Source: Osmia lignaria lignaria
Lineage: Eukaryota; Arthropoda; Insecta; Hymenoptera; Megachilidae
Direction of reading: 5' to 3'
Assembly: GCF_051020975.1 (NCBI RefSeq)
Contig: NC_135037.1
Span: forward strand, 1,178,001-1,242,000
DNA: 64,000 nt
Positions 1 to 12,323 of the stretch are shown piece after piece. The notes below the pieces were generated by a model, which saw nothing but the letters and a program-made list of their open reading frames with translations, had not been told where the DNA came from and ran no database searches. How positions within the stretch are numbered: the first letter of the stretch is position 1; the number at the start of each line of letters is the position of its first letter. Both the position numbers and the translations under genes were made by a program.

Positions 1-718
1 AAGCTTGTTTCAATTTTAAAATACAAATTCTGTAAAAAGAAATAACCTATTTGTTACATGTTTCTTATCTTTTCAGCTTTAGTCTATATTATCATTCCAC
101 TTTCTCAAACCACATTTCTGACAAAATTTCGTAAAAATGGTATAGCTTCAAATAAACTGAATCTTTACTCTAAACAACTACTGATACATCATCTCTATTT
201 AAATATGGAACAAGATTAATACGGACAGGATTAATAATAGGGACAAGCATCCTAATTTAGTAATACAATATGATAAAATTCCAGTACAATTCGGCAAATG
301 AAATTAATCAATTCTCTATCCGTAGAGATTTTGATAGTGGTATGCTATCATAAATTGACCGTGAACATAAATCAATAGCGTCTCGACAATCAGTTGATCA
401 GTTGTTATTTCCAACCTGTATTAATCATGATGCCAGTTGTGATAACAGCTACTGATAAGGAAAGGGGTTGAAGGAGGAAGAAGATAAAAATGCGTGGGAC
501 TAAACATCATCGACCTCATTTAATCAAATAATAAGTAGGCACGTCAAATAATTTAATTATAACCGGATAGGTTATAATTTCTTAACAAGTTAAGTATATA
601 AGATAAAACTTTTTATTACAATTTTTTGTTATGTAACTGAGGTTTTATACCATATTTTTATTTCAGTGCAGTGAAAGACATCAACAGTTATAAGTAATAG
701 AATATAAAATATCAATGT
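1..718. other. AT-rich intergenic, no gene seen
   Basis: The window begins at an AAGCTT site. I see no convincing exon, RNA gene or inverted repeat here. The stretch ends just before the TGTAACGTGG start of an LTR-like repeat. Confidence 0.5.
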
Positions 719-1560
719 TGTAACGTGGTGTCACGTGTGCCCCCCTCCGTTACAATCGCTGCGCTTCTCTCACCTCCCACTCCAACACTAAGATGACCCC
801 TAACCCTTCCCTTACCTTACCCCTTTCTCCCTGCCCACCGGTGTCGGGCCGATGGAGGCGACGGAAAGGACCCAGACGAGGACAACCCCAGAAGGAGCTT
901 CGAGGCCGGCGACAGACCCCCAACCCCTCCCAAGAAAAGGGAACACCGTTGGACTTCCAAACCACCAGAAGCAGCCCAGACGACTGCGGAAAAGCCCACC
1001 CGGAGCCATCTGTCGCCGAGCCCGAAGACCTCAGCCCACACCCGTGGCCACAGAGGATCCATCAGTCCCACCGACCTCGATCAGCGGTAAATCAAAGATC
1101 GATAATCGGACTATCCCGGTGCCGGAAGAGGCCCCCATTCTAGTCCCATCCCCTCCCCACAAATATCCCGCGACGGTCTCGTCGTCGCCGCTGCGACGAT
1201 TAGCATTTAGCGATCAGATAGCAACCATAGAGTAAAGAGAAATTTAGAAAAGAGATTTATAGAAGTGATAGCGAGAAACGTATTGTGTGTTGGCGCGAGT
1301 GTGTGGGGCGTTTTGGTGAGTCCCTTCCATTATTCAAAAATTGTGTAGTCTGAGTTCCGGCAATGGCAACCTTCTCCGCCCGCGCATTATATTTAGTGAC
1401 TTCGTCGAACCTCCCTTTTTCCAGTCCCCTTTTTAAGATCCCCCTTTTGACAACCCCCTTCGACGCGCAACGTATACGAACTTTCCTGTGGACTTTTCCC
1501 ACCCTGAGATTTTCCCTACCCTAAACTCCATTGCGTACTCCCCCGCGAAATACGAGGAAC
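719..1560 (+). repeat. LTR-like repeat, copy 1
   Basis: Starts TGTAACGTGGTG, the same start as the repeat at 45839. Like that copy it has a GC-rich first half with many CCC runs and a later TTGGTGAGTCC-type block (about 1312-1323). It stands out from the AT-rich surroundings. The 3' end is approximate; similarity to the second copy fades after the block near 1500-1530. A 116-codon open frame (793-1143) and overlapping frames on both strands are low-complexity products of the GC-rich sequence and are not called as genes. Probably a solo or degraded LTR. Confidence 0.5.
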
Positions 1561-2414
1561 GCCATGAAAACACGGACGCTAAAAGTTAAGATCAGAAAAT
1601 TTAATGAAAAAATTTAAATTGTTAATATATTATTTAAATAAATAACTGTTAACTAACACACAGTTTAGGGAAAGAAGAGTTCATACTTTTCTGAGAGCTG
1701 TTTCTGGTATGAGAAACGTGGCGGGTCGGCGCAACGTATTCCCCTATAGGTCGGTTAGGTTGAGCGCCTCTAACGTTCAGCCTGGCTTTGCCTTATGAAA
1801 GGGTGTTGCATTGGTTTTATTTTTTTGTAACTATGATGTACCAATCCGACGTTCTTGAAACTTTTACAGATAATAGTTAAATAGTAAAGGATTATTCTTA
1901 ATTTTTTCGGTGGGTGTCACTCAAGGGATTGTTTATAAAAATTACTTTCAAAAATTTATTTATTAATTTTCAACCTTTAATCATCGGATAAAAATTTTGA
2001 AAAAAAAGTATGAAATACAGTTAATGAATACCTACTATTTGCACTTTAATGTGTTCAAATATCTTAAATAGTTTCTGAGAAAAAAATAGTAATGTTTTGG
2101 GGTTTTACCCTCATATCTCCCTTATCAGAGGGGATAGGGGGTTGAAATTGTACACAATTGTTGTTTAGGCAAAAAGCATTATGTGGTATAAATATCAACC
2201 GAAATTATTGCTGGGGCCGATTCACTGTGCTTATACGGCTAGACCCTTTGTACTCCATGGAATTCATAGAATTGGCCGTCTAGATGATCTGTACCAAGTT
2301 TTATCCAAATCGATTAATGGGAACATGGTCAAAATGGCGGCCAAAGTTGACCCTTTTAACATGGGGCTCTATGGGGAGTGGTCGAAATCGTGCTTTCGGC
2401 ATCCTAGTTTCCGG
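1561..2414. other. Intergenic, no gene seen
   Basis: AT-rich sequence up to about 2090, then moderately GC-rich sequence with ATGGCGGCC and ATGGGGCTC blocks. An 80-codon open frame (2181-2423) runs into the neighbouring foldback arm and has no recognisable domain. Confidence 0.4.
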
Positions 2415-2919
2415 ATATGTTAAACTAGACGATAATACCTTTCAAATGAGCCCATGAGGATCAAAATCGTAAACGGGAACTTGGTCAAAACCCGTTGTGA
2501 AGAAATGAAGAAAATCTTCAGTCGATTCCTGACCAAACTACCCAGCGGACTTTTACGCCGATCGGATCGCACAAAAATCGATACTTGTTATTTTGACGAT
2601 GTTCGAGAATATCAAGAGATATGAATATGTATTTCATTTCGCATCTGCAAATAACAGCTACTTTACGGAAAACGAATTTTTGCCGAAATTGAATTCTTGA
2701 AATCATGACTTTTGGTTTGATATTGATGTCGATTTTTGTAGATTTGATGATGCTGATTACGAATATACGATCGGCGTAAAAATCCGCTGAGAAGTTTGGT
2801 CAGAAATCGACTTTGAAGATTTTCTTTATTTTTTCACAACGGGTTTTGACCAAGTTTTCGATTACGATCTTGATGCTCATGGGCTCATTTGAAACGTATT
2901 ATCGTCTAGTTTAACATAT
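2415..2919. repeat. Foldback element with about 145-bp arms
   Basis: The left arm starts ATATGTTAAACTAGACGATA and is repeated in inverted form, ending at 2919 (TATCGTCTAGTTTAACATAT). The arms match imperfectly from 2415-2560 and 2770-2919, including GACCAAACT/AGTTTGGTC and ACGCCGATCG/CGATCGGCGT blocks. About 210 bp of unrelated sequence lies between them. No target duplication was recognised. Non-autonomous; no coding capacity. Confidence 0.7.
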
Positions 2920-3719
2920 TCAGTCCGAATCGGAACTGGACCCATGCATCAAGACTGTGATTAGTGCGCTGTACAGATTAGACGTTTTTTTTTCCTTTTG
3001 TGATTGGCTTGGCCAACGATCGATTGTGTTGATCGATACTTGGACGGGTGGCGGTTTGCTGACGGGCGTTGCGGCAATCGGGCGTGTGCTCTGAGTTGTG
3101 TGAAGCACTAGGTGCTGTATATTTGTGACTACATGGCCCGGCGATCTTTTGGGAGGTTGTCAGATGGCTAGCTGTGTGTGGGTGTGGAACAGTTCGGCGA
3201 TCGGCTGAGCCTGTCCATCTGGCTAGCTGTGCAGTGAGTGACGCGCGAATGCGGTTACCTTGTTCCCGGTCATCGGGGTAGGTTTTCTGTGATCAGGAAA
3301 GGTTTGTTGAGAAGACCACGACGATCTGCTACAACGTCGGCGACGCGCCATCTTGCTCCAGCTTAGGGTAAGAGAGCTCTCTAGTGCGCGATAGGTTTAA
3401 GTATTGAATGATCATTCAATTGCGCTGTAATCTCTAGTTGTTTGTAAGACCTATATTTATCTTTTTATATAGTTTAATTTTAACTGTTGTTTTGATATAG
3501 TTTTATTTGATTAGGGACAAGCCTTTCCTCCCATTTTCGACTGGGGTTTTTTACAGCCGGTACCCGTAGAGTAGAGTCATCCATATTAGCAATAAAATAA
3601 ATCTGTTTTGCCTTCCAATCATAATTACCATGTTTAATTTATTTATACCGGTAATGCCAATTCCACCTCACCTCCTATCTCATTCTGTTGATATTCCGAA
3701 TAGTCGGAACAGAAGTCAT
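2920..3719. other. Moderately GC-rich intergenic block
   Basis: From about 2930 to 3370 the sequence is richer in GC than its surroundings and contains two variants of the phrase TGGCTAGCTGTG (about 3164 and 3220), so it is probably an old repeat. No open frame with a recognisable domain. Confidence 0.35.
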
Positions 3720-4090
3720 CCGTTTAAACATTATACGTAGGCGTATGCGTTCATTTTATTGGAATACCTCAATTGTCTATCTAAGCGTCCTTTACACGTC
3801 TTAGGTTTGGTTAGGTTAGGTTAATGTATTTAACATTATTTTAATCGTTGTCTATGCGAACCAAACAGATTATAAATAGGAGTCAATGTGGAGTCAAAGT
3901 AACCTCGAGAGTACACTAAAAACGCTCAGTTTTACATACATATGTAAATATAACTTTTCAACGGATTGATTCCTAGAGTTAAAACACGTACTTTTCGTCG
4001 AATATTTTTAATGTATTAAAAATGATTTTTTTAAACATTTGTGTGTACTACAGATAGTTGACGAGATATTTGAAGTCGTAATGTTAAGAT
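3720..4090 (+). repeat. Interspersed family F, copy 1 (TTAGG-containing)
   Basis: Shares an ordered series of blocks with 8300-8640: a CTTAGGT..GGTTAGGTTAGGTTAA stretch, CAGATTATARATAG, AAAACGCTCA, and a final TCG..AATA run. Reverse-complement relatives lie at 7690-7925 and 29345-29640. Diverged and unclassified. Confidence 0.5.
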
Positions 4091-5487
4091 ATAGACCCTA
4101 TATGTGAACATTATGGACGACCAACAAAGAAAAGGAGCTGCACTTAATAGTTGCCATTTCACTCTTATGCTATTCACCATCTAACCCCATGTCGTTTTAA
4201 CAATATTATAGGTCCTGCACAAAGCAGTAACTAGGACTTTTGCCCACCCACGGGAACAAAAACGTAATGGAAGATTAATCACCACAAATTAAATAATGTA
4301 ACATAAGAACGACTTAAATATTTTAACATATAAATTCTAATTAATTGTTACATTATATACGCGGAGATGATCCAATATGAATTATTTATTATATTTCAAC
4401 ACAAACATTTAAAACTTTTTCTTACAGACAATTGGAAGTCTCTAGCGACTACCTAGTGTACCATACCTTAAGAAGGCACTCATCTAACCCACCGAAATAG
4501 GGGTCAGATGGTAAATACAAAAGGAATGTTAAACATTTTTTTTATTTTATTTTCATCCTAAATATTAAAGACATTTTATATTTCATTTGATTGCTTTACG
4601 TGCGATGTTTGGTATCTTATTCTAATATTTGTCGTAACTTAAACCTGTATATTCCTTTCCTACATTTCAGAAAGCATACTCTTTTCTTCAAAAATTCATC
4701 ATACGCTCTTTAAAAAATATATTTGTCGAATTGAAGCACGGCAACGCGAAAAAGTAAAAAATTTTCGAATCTACCACTCGCGAAGAATTTATGCGTACGG
4801 AGATTGAAAGGTGAGAGGAACTATTCCAAGGTTTCGAGAAGAAGTTTGAAGGTTTTGGTTAACCGTGGAATTGCCGAGAGCCGCGTAGAGAACGTCTGCT
4901 TCAATGGGGGAATGAAAAGCAGCAGTAAAGATGCCGTATGTAAGTACGTCTTCGCTCTACTAAAGGAACTGAAGTACCCGATATTATCCACAGAGTCTCG
5001 GTTTTATCCCAGAATCTTGGGAAAGGGGTACTGCAGTACTGCCATCTACGTGTGGTTTAACTACGTCTGATTTTAACGAGCATCAAACACTATAAGGCAG
5101 TGATCTTCTCTGCTGGTTACCAGTTTGCGAATTAAACTCTGATTCATCTTTTTAGAGTAACATCGTTTTTTATGCTTAATCTGCTCCGACAGTGAAGATT
5201 GAGCGCCAAATGTGGAAGTTTTATGATTTGATTCAAGGTGCTCATTCAATAGCAAGGACATTTTTCTACATTTCACAGTACATATATTTTATCCTTACAC
5301 CATATCTAGTTGTGTACGGTATTCAAGATTTCGAGATCGAGTCGGGTTAGGAAAAATCAGTTTATGTAAAAAAGTCGTAATGTTCACGTAAAAAAAAAGA
5401 AACGCAATTACGTAAGCGTAGAAACCGCGACATGGAATCTTCTCGAAGATTCGGGGATATCCCCACCACCGAAATAGGCAATAGGCA
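4091..5487. other. Intergenic, no confident gene
   Basis: Contains an 88-codon plus-strand open frame (4804-5070) with fairly balanced codon composition but no domain I recognise and no clear splice context. I leave it uncalled. The rest is AT-rich. Confidence 0.35.
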
Positions 5488-5489
5488 TA

Positions 5490-6033
5490 CAGTAAAAGCT
5501 GGATATATGCAACAAAAGTTTGGCTGGATATATGCAACATCGCTATCCCCTCCACTTGGGGGAATCTCCCTAAGCCGAACCGAACCGCTCGGCGAGGAAA
5601 CCGTGTAATATGATCCGACCGTAATATCGGTGTGACTAATACTAATTGAACGATAAAACTTTTTTATTTTTAACTTTTTCTTAATGAAACTTTTACTAAC
5701 GCATTTGTGAGATTTTTTTGATTAAAATGGTACCAAACACGATATGATTTGAATTATATTTATTTATTAAGATAATAATAAAACTGTACATATATATAAG
5801 GCAGGCCGTACACCAAAGATACATCAAACACGCAACATGCAACATGCAACACGTCGCATGTTGTGTACGAACGTAGAATAGGTATCGCGGCACGGTACAA
5901 ACGATTTGTACGGACGCAGAATCGATACCAAGACTGGATATATGCAACGTTTAAATGCCCAGAATCGACACCTCGGCTGGATATATGCAACGTCTGGGTC
6001 CCAATGTTTGTTGCATATATCCAGCTTTTACTG
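5490..6033. mobile_element. Pogo/Tigger-like MITE with internal subrepeats
   Basis: Terminal inverted repeats CAGTAAAAGCTGGATATATG at the left and its reverse complement at the right, flanked by TA on both sides (5488-5489 and 6034-6035). CAG ends with TA target duplication fit the pogo/Tigger group. The 16-bp phrase GCTGGATATATGCAAC (one variant GACTGG...) occurs four times forward (about 5498, 5522, 5932, 5973) and once inverted (about 6009). No transposase frame; open frames across it on both strands are by-products. Confidence 0.8.
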
Positions 6034-6035
6034 TA

Positions 6036-7134
6036 TATAGGTAACGGTCCGCGGACTAGGGACAGAGATTAGACGCAGATTAAGACGAGGTTAGACCGAG
6101 ACATCCGATTTAGATAAACGGCGTGGTTCCGCGACTGTGATACGACAAAGTTAATTATATTATTAAAATGCTCAGTTAACCAACATTACGGAAAGAGCAT
6201 TTTATTTATTTAATTTTTTCCTCTCTTACAATTACATTTTGCAAGTGCATTGATGCACTTGTAAAATAAATTATATGAGTGAATTATTGACAGCACCGGA
6301 TTAAAAGAGGATCTAAGGGGGACTACAAATAAGAGCCCCACTTTCTGGGGGCTTGTTCCCTTGGCTACGTGAAAAATATTTAATTAAATTTTTCATATTG
6401 TTGCCCTTTCTCTTTATAAATACATGTTATTTAATTTTATTTAGAATAAATTTCAATTTTTGAACCAAGTTTATTAATTAAGGAGACCTTTGAAAATTTG
6501 ATAGCCCTGGAGCCCCAAAAATTCTAGTTCCTCCCTGATTGTAAAGCTTGTTACACACTGCAAAATTTTTCTCAACGATTTTTTTCTAATTGCATTTGAA
6601 ACAGAAGTATAGTCTGCCCCAGTTGTCAAAACCACTTTGCATAAAAAACGCATAATTGATTTCTGAACATATAAACATAAAGTAAAAATATGTTGGGCAA
6701 TATGGTTGGATAAAAAAAAGAAAAGATACGATTGAGTCGTTACAGTGTTTTCCAGACTCAGATACGGTAAAGAAAAATTAAATTCGTAGGATATAAAATC
6801 CTAGTATACGATCACACTTTTTCGTTTCTTTGACATCGGCTATGGTATAGGAAACTGAAGTATCTGGTTTCTGGGAACCAGCAATTCCAGAAACAGAGAA
6901 AAGCCACTTTATTGGGGATCCTATTTGAAAAGGTTCCCCGTCTACCTCTGCACCCTTGATTGAACATTCTAGAGGTTACTAGCAAGTGACCCCTGCTATA
7001 GCTTTTCATTAGTGGGTTACCAATTGAACCGCTAGCTCTTACGTCTTAACACTTTCGACATTACGTTGGGTCGATACACTATGTCAATATACAAATTTTC
7101 TTACACCATATGAGGTTGGACTTATAAACTTGTC
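6036..7134. other. AT-rich intergenic, no gene seen
   Basis: No exon, RNA gene or strong inverted repeat recognised. A short 6240-6260 palindrome (GCAAGTGCATTGATGCACTTG) is present. Confidence 0.4.
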
Positions 7135-7410
7135 TTGAAGTTTATTGTGCGAAATTTAAGCATCTACAAAAGTGACGATAGTAACTTCAGCGGAGTAGTA
7201 GTGAAACATAAAACTAATTTACGTTTTTCAAATACAATTCGAAGAGAAACTTACTATAATTATAATATTCATACTCAGGAGAAATATACCGAACACAATA
7301 CAGAACACTTTTTGGGAAAAATTGGGAAAAGAATACTCTTCTACAAAAATGTATTTTTTTATAAGGTTTCAAAAGCTAAATTGCAAAATCGGATAAGAAA
7401 GGATACGATG
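7135..7410 (+). repeat. Interspersed family B, copy 1
   Basis: Shares ordered blocks with six other places: GCGGAGTAGTAGTGAAACA, then a TTATAATTATRATAT block, GTATACCGAAC-like, TTTTGGGAAAAATT, CTACAAAAATGTA, and TTTCAAAAGCTAAATTGCAAAAT. An open frame of 102 codons (7135-7443) lies over it, but every other copy is disrupted and the shared sequence is not codon-structured, so it is not a gene. Confidence 0.6.
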
Positions 7411-7514
7411 AATTACAAATTAATTCAATTTAAATTGAGTTAGGTTAGATTACATTTTTTACGTTTAAAAGAAATATTTATAATAAATAAAGGCCATAAA
7501 ATTGTTGACTTTTT

Positions 7515-7625
7515 TGTTTGCCATTTATCCATCAGACGACGGACCATGGAGAGAGGTCCTCGAAAATTAATTTAGTTTAGTATTTCATGTTATTTTCATT
7601 TTCTAAATTTTACACTGTTCCTTTA
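7515..7625 (-). repeat. Interspersed family G, copy 1
   Basis: Reverse complement of the sequence at 32080-32195 and 60770-60885: GTGTAAAATTTAGAAAATGA, AATAATATGAAATAC, then a CTCTCCATGGTCCG block. It sits just after a family B copy, so B and G may be pieces of one longer element. Confidence 0.55.
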
Positions 7626-7689
7626 AAAATTGTTTTTCCAATGTATGAAACCTTTTCGTTTAAAAATTATACATTTAACTTTAAGTTAA

Positions 7690-7925
7690 CATCTTTGTAT
7701 GTGTTGTGTAAATTTAGATCTCGATTGGCCCAGATTCCACTGTTCAAGAGTTAATAGTTTTTGACGCGTATGTAAATTTGAGCGATTTTAACATATTTTC
7801 AAGGTTAGTTAGATGGCATATTGGCTTCTCTCCATGCTTTGTACAATAAATGAAGTTGCTAGCTACAGACTTAGCGGGTGGTGGCCATTTTGGCAGAATA
7901 AATCAAATGTCTATCTAAGTGTACT
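7690..7925 (-). repeat. Interspersed family F, copy in reverse
   Basis: On the minus strand it matches 29345-29640 (also reverse): CCGCTAAAATGG-like, GAAGCCAATATGSC, then AACTATTARC. This is the same family as 3720-4090 and 8300-8640. Confidence 0.5.
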
Positions 7926-8299
7926 GTAGGAGCTATAAAGATTTCTTCACTCGGTGAGAACGCGAGTCTGATTTGTAAGGATAGTTGAACGGATAAATGA
8001 CGTAGTAAGGTTTACTGATAAATAAGGCGCGTTATACAAATGATACTGACCCTTTATTCGTAATAAGCAATCGTACACGACGACAGTCAGAATAAGAATA
8101 CTCTGTCGTTCCAAAAATTCTCGAAGAGGAGACACAGGGTCTGCTTCAACCGTTTGTCTATTTCGAATTTTCTAACAGATTAGTCATGCTCCATCTCAGC
8201 TCACAAGTAAATTTCGGCCGTAATGTATTATTAGCTGAAGTGATCATATGTACTAATTAGGCTCATGTAAAACTAGAAGGTCGGCCGCTGTGTGAGGAG

Positions 8300-8640
8300 A
8301 ACCCCTTTGCCTTTGTGCCGACAAGGGTGAAAGCTTTCCAGCTCCCTACAGTATTTTGCATGTCTTAGGTTAGGTTAGGTTAATTTTTTGACACCATTCG
8401 GCTGTTCGTCTCCGCCGACCAATCAGATTATAGATAGAAGTAATATGGCGCCATATTAACCTGTAAAATACGATAAAAACGCTCAATTTTAAATATGTAT
8501 AACTTTTGAATCGCTGGATTCCTAAAGTTAGGAATTACATTTTTCGATTCTACGCATCGAAAACTAATAAATGGCAAACGAAATGGTCAATAATTTTGTG
8601 TCCCTTAAAGTTTAACCATCTAACTTGAAAATAGAGAGAT
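8300..8640 (+). repeat. Interspersed family F, copy 2 (TTAGG-containing)
   Basis: Contains TTAGGTTAGGTTAGGTTAA (8365-8383), then ACCAATCAGATTATAGATAG, ATGGCGCCATATTAACC, AAAACGCTCAATTTTAAATA and ACGCATCGAAAACTAATA. The blocks occur in the same order at 3720-4090 and in inverse order at 29345-29640. Confidence 0.55.
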
Positions 8641-10704
8641 TGATGAAATAAAAAATGTTAAGCAGCAATCAAATGATTCTCTATTAAGATTTTCAAATAT
8701 TCATAAAATGTAGTTAATCACTTTGGCCTAGGAATGGTTCATATTTCCGTACTTTATACGTTGCTTGTGACATATAGTATATGAACCGCAAACGTGGATC
8801 TTTTGAGTACTTTGTAGACCTCGACTGCTGTTGTGTAAGTAACTACCAGTGAAAATCAACCGTGTACAATTAAGTTGAACTACCTGACAACTTATTTTCA
8901 GAATAGTGAACGAAAGTCTGTTACTTGTTACTTTCCTAGAAATCAATAGGTTTAGAACTAGTCTGAACATAATTGGTATTCGGTGAAATGGGATATTTGG
9001 ACACTATTTTGCAATAGAGTGATTTTTGCAATACCTATAAAAATTCGAAAATTAATATTTTATTATAATCTTTTCTTTCAAATCAACAAAGAACATTTTT
9101 ATATATGTTTTCATTCAAGTTGATTGCATTTTGATTGAAAAAAGCTAAAGAAGTAATTGAGAAAGAAAGTGTATCTAATATTGCATCTTACATTCCGTGA
9201 CATCTTTTTGTGCGCTATATTCCGCCATCTGTTGTTGATAATGTAAAATACGTGATTGTAAAATATCCCATAGATGAGTAATTTTGCAATAAGATGTCAA
9301 GTGTCACAACATGTTTTTTTTGTTAAATAGATATATGCAATTTTTGTAAAAATGAAAATACATTAAGGCAATATAATGTATTGTTAATTAAAAAATTTCT
9401 TCATAATAATTATTAAATAATTTGTTAACATCTAAATTAAATATTGTAATAAAGATAAAAAAATCATTTTAAACTTTAAAAACGTTTTACGTAAAATAGT
9501 GATTGTAAGGGTTAACGCTATATTGCAAAATAGCGTCTGTTAGCTTTGTCAATAACGAGTGAGTGGCAGCGAAAGGATTAATCTTTATCCGGATTATAGG
9601 AGCTGTGGGAGCCCATCAGATATTTAGACCAAACATATATAATTGGGCGTTGATATAATTGTGTAAAAATTTGTGTAACTTTCAATTGTTACATTAAATT
9701 TTTAAGTATTGGAAAGAAAATTTATTTGCATTAGCCAGTTTAAGAAAATGGGGTTCAAATCAGATATTTGCTCTAGCAAACTGTCTTAACAATTGGAAAC
9801 CTATTGGTATCGACATTGATCTCTCAAAGACTGATATTTTTTTTCAAGACTGACAATACAAATATCTACCACAACCCTTTTTTCATTTCCAACTTACTTT
9901 TGTGTTATTAAGGAGTTTTAGGATATTAGGCTTTTAGAGTTCTAGAATTATCTAATTTTCTAATTTTCTAATTTCCTGTCTTTCTAATTTTCCAATGTTT
10001 CAGTTTCCTAATTTTCTAATTTCCTGATTTTCTAGTTTTCAAATTTTGGACAGTTAGAATTTTAGAAAAACTTAATTACATTTTCGATTATACTTAAATT
10101 AATCATAAATATGTATAAAAGTTGCGAGTAATATGAGTATTAAAAACTCGTCTTCAAAGAGATAATTTGAAAATTCCAGAAAGCGTTAATTTTAATTATT
10201 AATCAACGTGTGATCTTTTTTCAACCTTGTAATACAAAACTAAGATAGATATCCACCCGACCGTTCCTATTAGTAGCAAAGGGACTCGTTAGAATATGAA
10301 CCTCTTCATTTTTCAATAAAGAAGAAAATCGTACGTGACATACCTAATTTTATTGAAATACAGTTAATGGAAAACTTATTTAAAAAGCGAAAAACAATGA
10401 ACATCAACAGAAAACACATTTGTGAAACAATGATTTATAGTTAACCAATATTCAAATTTTACACGAAGTTTTGAAAGAAATATATGGGATTAATTTTTAG
10501 AAAGTTATTTATATTGATTTAAATATATAAAATTTAAAAATAAAATTCAATAAAAATTCAATAAAAATTAAAAAAAATTACAATATACCATTCGATATAT
10601 TCGTCTTATAATATCTTTCAACAATATTACAAACTCACTAGTGAAAATAATAAGCACCAATATTCTACTCATTGTCAGTAGAATCTATCGTATACTCGAG
10701 ATCA
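8641..10704. other. AT-rich intergenic with a degenerate TTTTCTAA array
   Basis: No gene recognised. Around 9945-10045 a poorly conserved tandem-like run of TTTTCTAA/TTTCCTAA units occurs; its reverse complement resembles the 8-bp unit of the minisatellite at 21.9-22.1 kb. Confidence 0.45.
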
Positions 10705-10901
10705 CTTGCGGTGAACGTTTATGCAGAAAAATTTAAATGGATATTTATTTATCGTTCATATTTCTTAATTATATACTAAATTTTAGAATATCTAGTAATT
10801 AAAAATTATATTATTTTATTTCTAAATTACTTTTATATTAATAACGTAATAATTCTGCTGCCCTTTATTTCCCCTAGAGAAGCCTGATTTGATCGCGAGT
10901 A
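10705..10901 (+). mobile_element. TA-target MITE family A, truncated 3' part
   Basis: Matches the AT-rich right half of the family (GAACGTTTATGCAG, then TTGATATTTA-like, TTCATAT.TTCTTAATTATATA, and a final AGCCTGATTTGATCGCGAGT terminus). The left half of the element is absent. Confidence 0.6.
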
Positions 10902-11738
10902 TACATACCACAATTGCAGTAGTGGATCATTTCACAACCATATTTCGGTCTAGATAAATTTACATTATTAGTGTTTCATGTCTTCTGCAGACCTGACAAA
11001 CACTGGCTCCAGCAAATATGAAAATGATAGCTTATAGCTGATGCTAAAATTACGTAATGAGATACATGAAATGTATTGATTTTAATGAAAAATTTAATAT
11101 ACGCTTACCGTCGTAAAATACTAACTAGTCATTGTATACGAAATCGATCACTTTTTAACATTGATGTCAAAGATTTTGTTCCAGATGAAGTATGACGTGC
11201 ACGTAAAATTAGGGAAAGGGAAGTTCAAGTCATTATTTTAAGTAATTATTATCTATTATCAATATTTTCATGAAAACGGTTTGTACTTATGAATTTTTAT
11301 CTTGGAAATTGTTTATCAAATAAATCTAATTTTTTTCATTTTGATTTCGGGATATTTATTTACTGTAATAATATATTTTCAATTTAAAACATTGATTATG
11401 TAATATTAAAAATAATAAAGAAATTTTTGTTTTGTAAATTTCTTCTCGAAATAAAATTTTCAGCTTTAAAAATCTTTTGCGCCTTAACTGTAAAAATCAT
11501 AGCAATTTTTCTTACAGAAAGATATGTCTATTCTTATATTATAAACGTGTTTACTCAATCTTTAAAGCGAACTTTTTTCTCGGATATTGTTTAGTTTAAT
11601 TTGAAAATTAAGAATCTAAGGCAATATTTAACTACACCATACAAAAACTATTAAAGACAATTATAAAACAGATTTTGTTTTTGATGTAGAAAATAGTTTT
11701 TTCATTTATATCATGAATATTAAAAAATTGGTATTGAA
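10902..11738. other. AT-rich intergenic, no gene seen
   Basis: No exon or repeat recognised before the pogo transposase relic. Confidence 0.4.
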
Positions 11739-12098
11739 ATGAGCCAACAAGTTAAATATTATAGAATATTTGAAACGAATACTACTACTACAAGTACAAC
11801 TTCTTTAGCAATACATATAATGTTGGAAGCGGTACTAATTATGGGAATTAAAAGTAATAAATCAAAAATATTGGAATATCGAAATAAGTTAAGTAACGAA
11901 AGCAATATCCATATCGATTGGAGTTTCAACTTAGCAAGTAATTACAAATTAGATCGAGCAATGTACAAATGGATATTACAGGAAAGAGGTAGTGGTATAC
12001 CAATATCAGTTCCATTAATTCAAGATATAGCTGTTGAATTGAACTTCAAGTTAGGTGATAGTAAAAATTTTAAAACATCTGGGGGCGAAACATTTTAA
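11739..12098 (+). pseudogene. Tigger/pogo-type transposase N-terminal fragment (CENP-B-like HTH)
   Basis: A 119-codon open frame whose last ~50 residues match the second DNA-binding helix-turn-helix of CENP-B/Tigger/jerky transposases: LDRAMYKWILQERGSGIPIS, then VPLIQDIAVELNFKL and a NFKTSGG ending where the family normally continues with W. Intact family members run on into a DDE catalytic domain of several hundred residues; here the frame stops right after the HTH and no DDE region follows. The frame starts at the first ATG, and the residues before ~70 are low-complexity and may not be original. Domain assignment rests on motif memory, not a search. Interpreted as a transposase relic, possibly an exapted DNA-binding fragment. 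Confidence 0.65.
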
Positions 12099-12114
12099 GT
12101 CCAGATATGGATTA

Positions 12115-12321
12115 CAGTGAACTCTCATTATATTGCCACGTAAGCGATTTGTCCTTCATATATATAGATTTTCAAGCACAGTAGTGCTATTTCATCAGCA
12201 TCACAGTTTACGAAAATAATACACTTTTATTTTTATTTTCCTCTCTAATTCAAAATTTGGAAGCTTGGAAAATTTTCCGCTTCTATCACCCCGTTCGCGG
12301 CAATATAATGAAAGTCTACTG
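12115..12321. mobile_element. Short pogo-like MITE (CAGT ends, TA target)
   Basis: Left end CAGTGAACTCTCATTATATT, right end the near reverse complement (AATATAATGAAAGTCTACTG), flanked by TA at 12113-12114 and 12322-12323. It starts 16 bp after the transposase relic, so it could be a derivative of the same element or an independent insertion. Confidence 0.75.
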
Positions 12322-12323
12322 TA

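Noticed and set aside
793..1235. Overlapping open frames of 116 and 127 codons on the plus strand
   Set aside because: They fall in the GC-rich body of an LTR-like repeat, overlap in different frames and on both strands, and show no domain.
3801..3823. TTAGG runs as a sign of a chromosome end
   Set aside because: Only a few units, located inside dispersed repeats; a telomere would show long arrays.
4804..5070. 88-codon plus-strand open frame
   Set aside because: Composition is fair but no domain, no splice context and no repeat match; not enough to call a gene.
7135..7443. 102-codon plus-strand open frame
   Set aside because: Lies on interspersed family B; other copies are full of stops and indels, and the conservation has no codon pattern.
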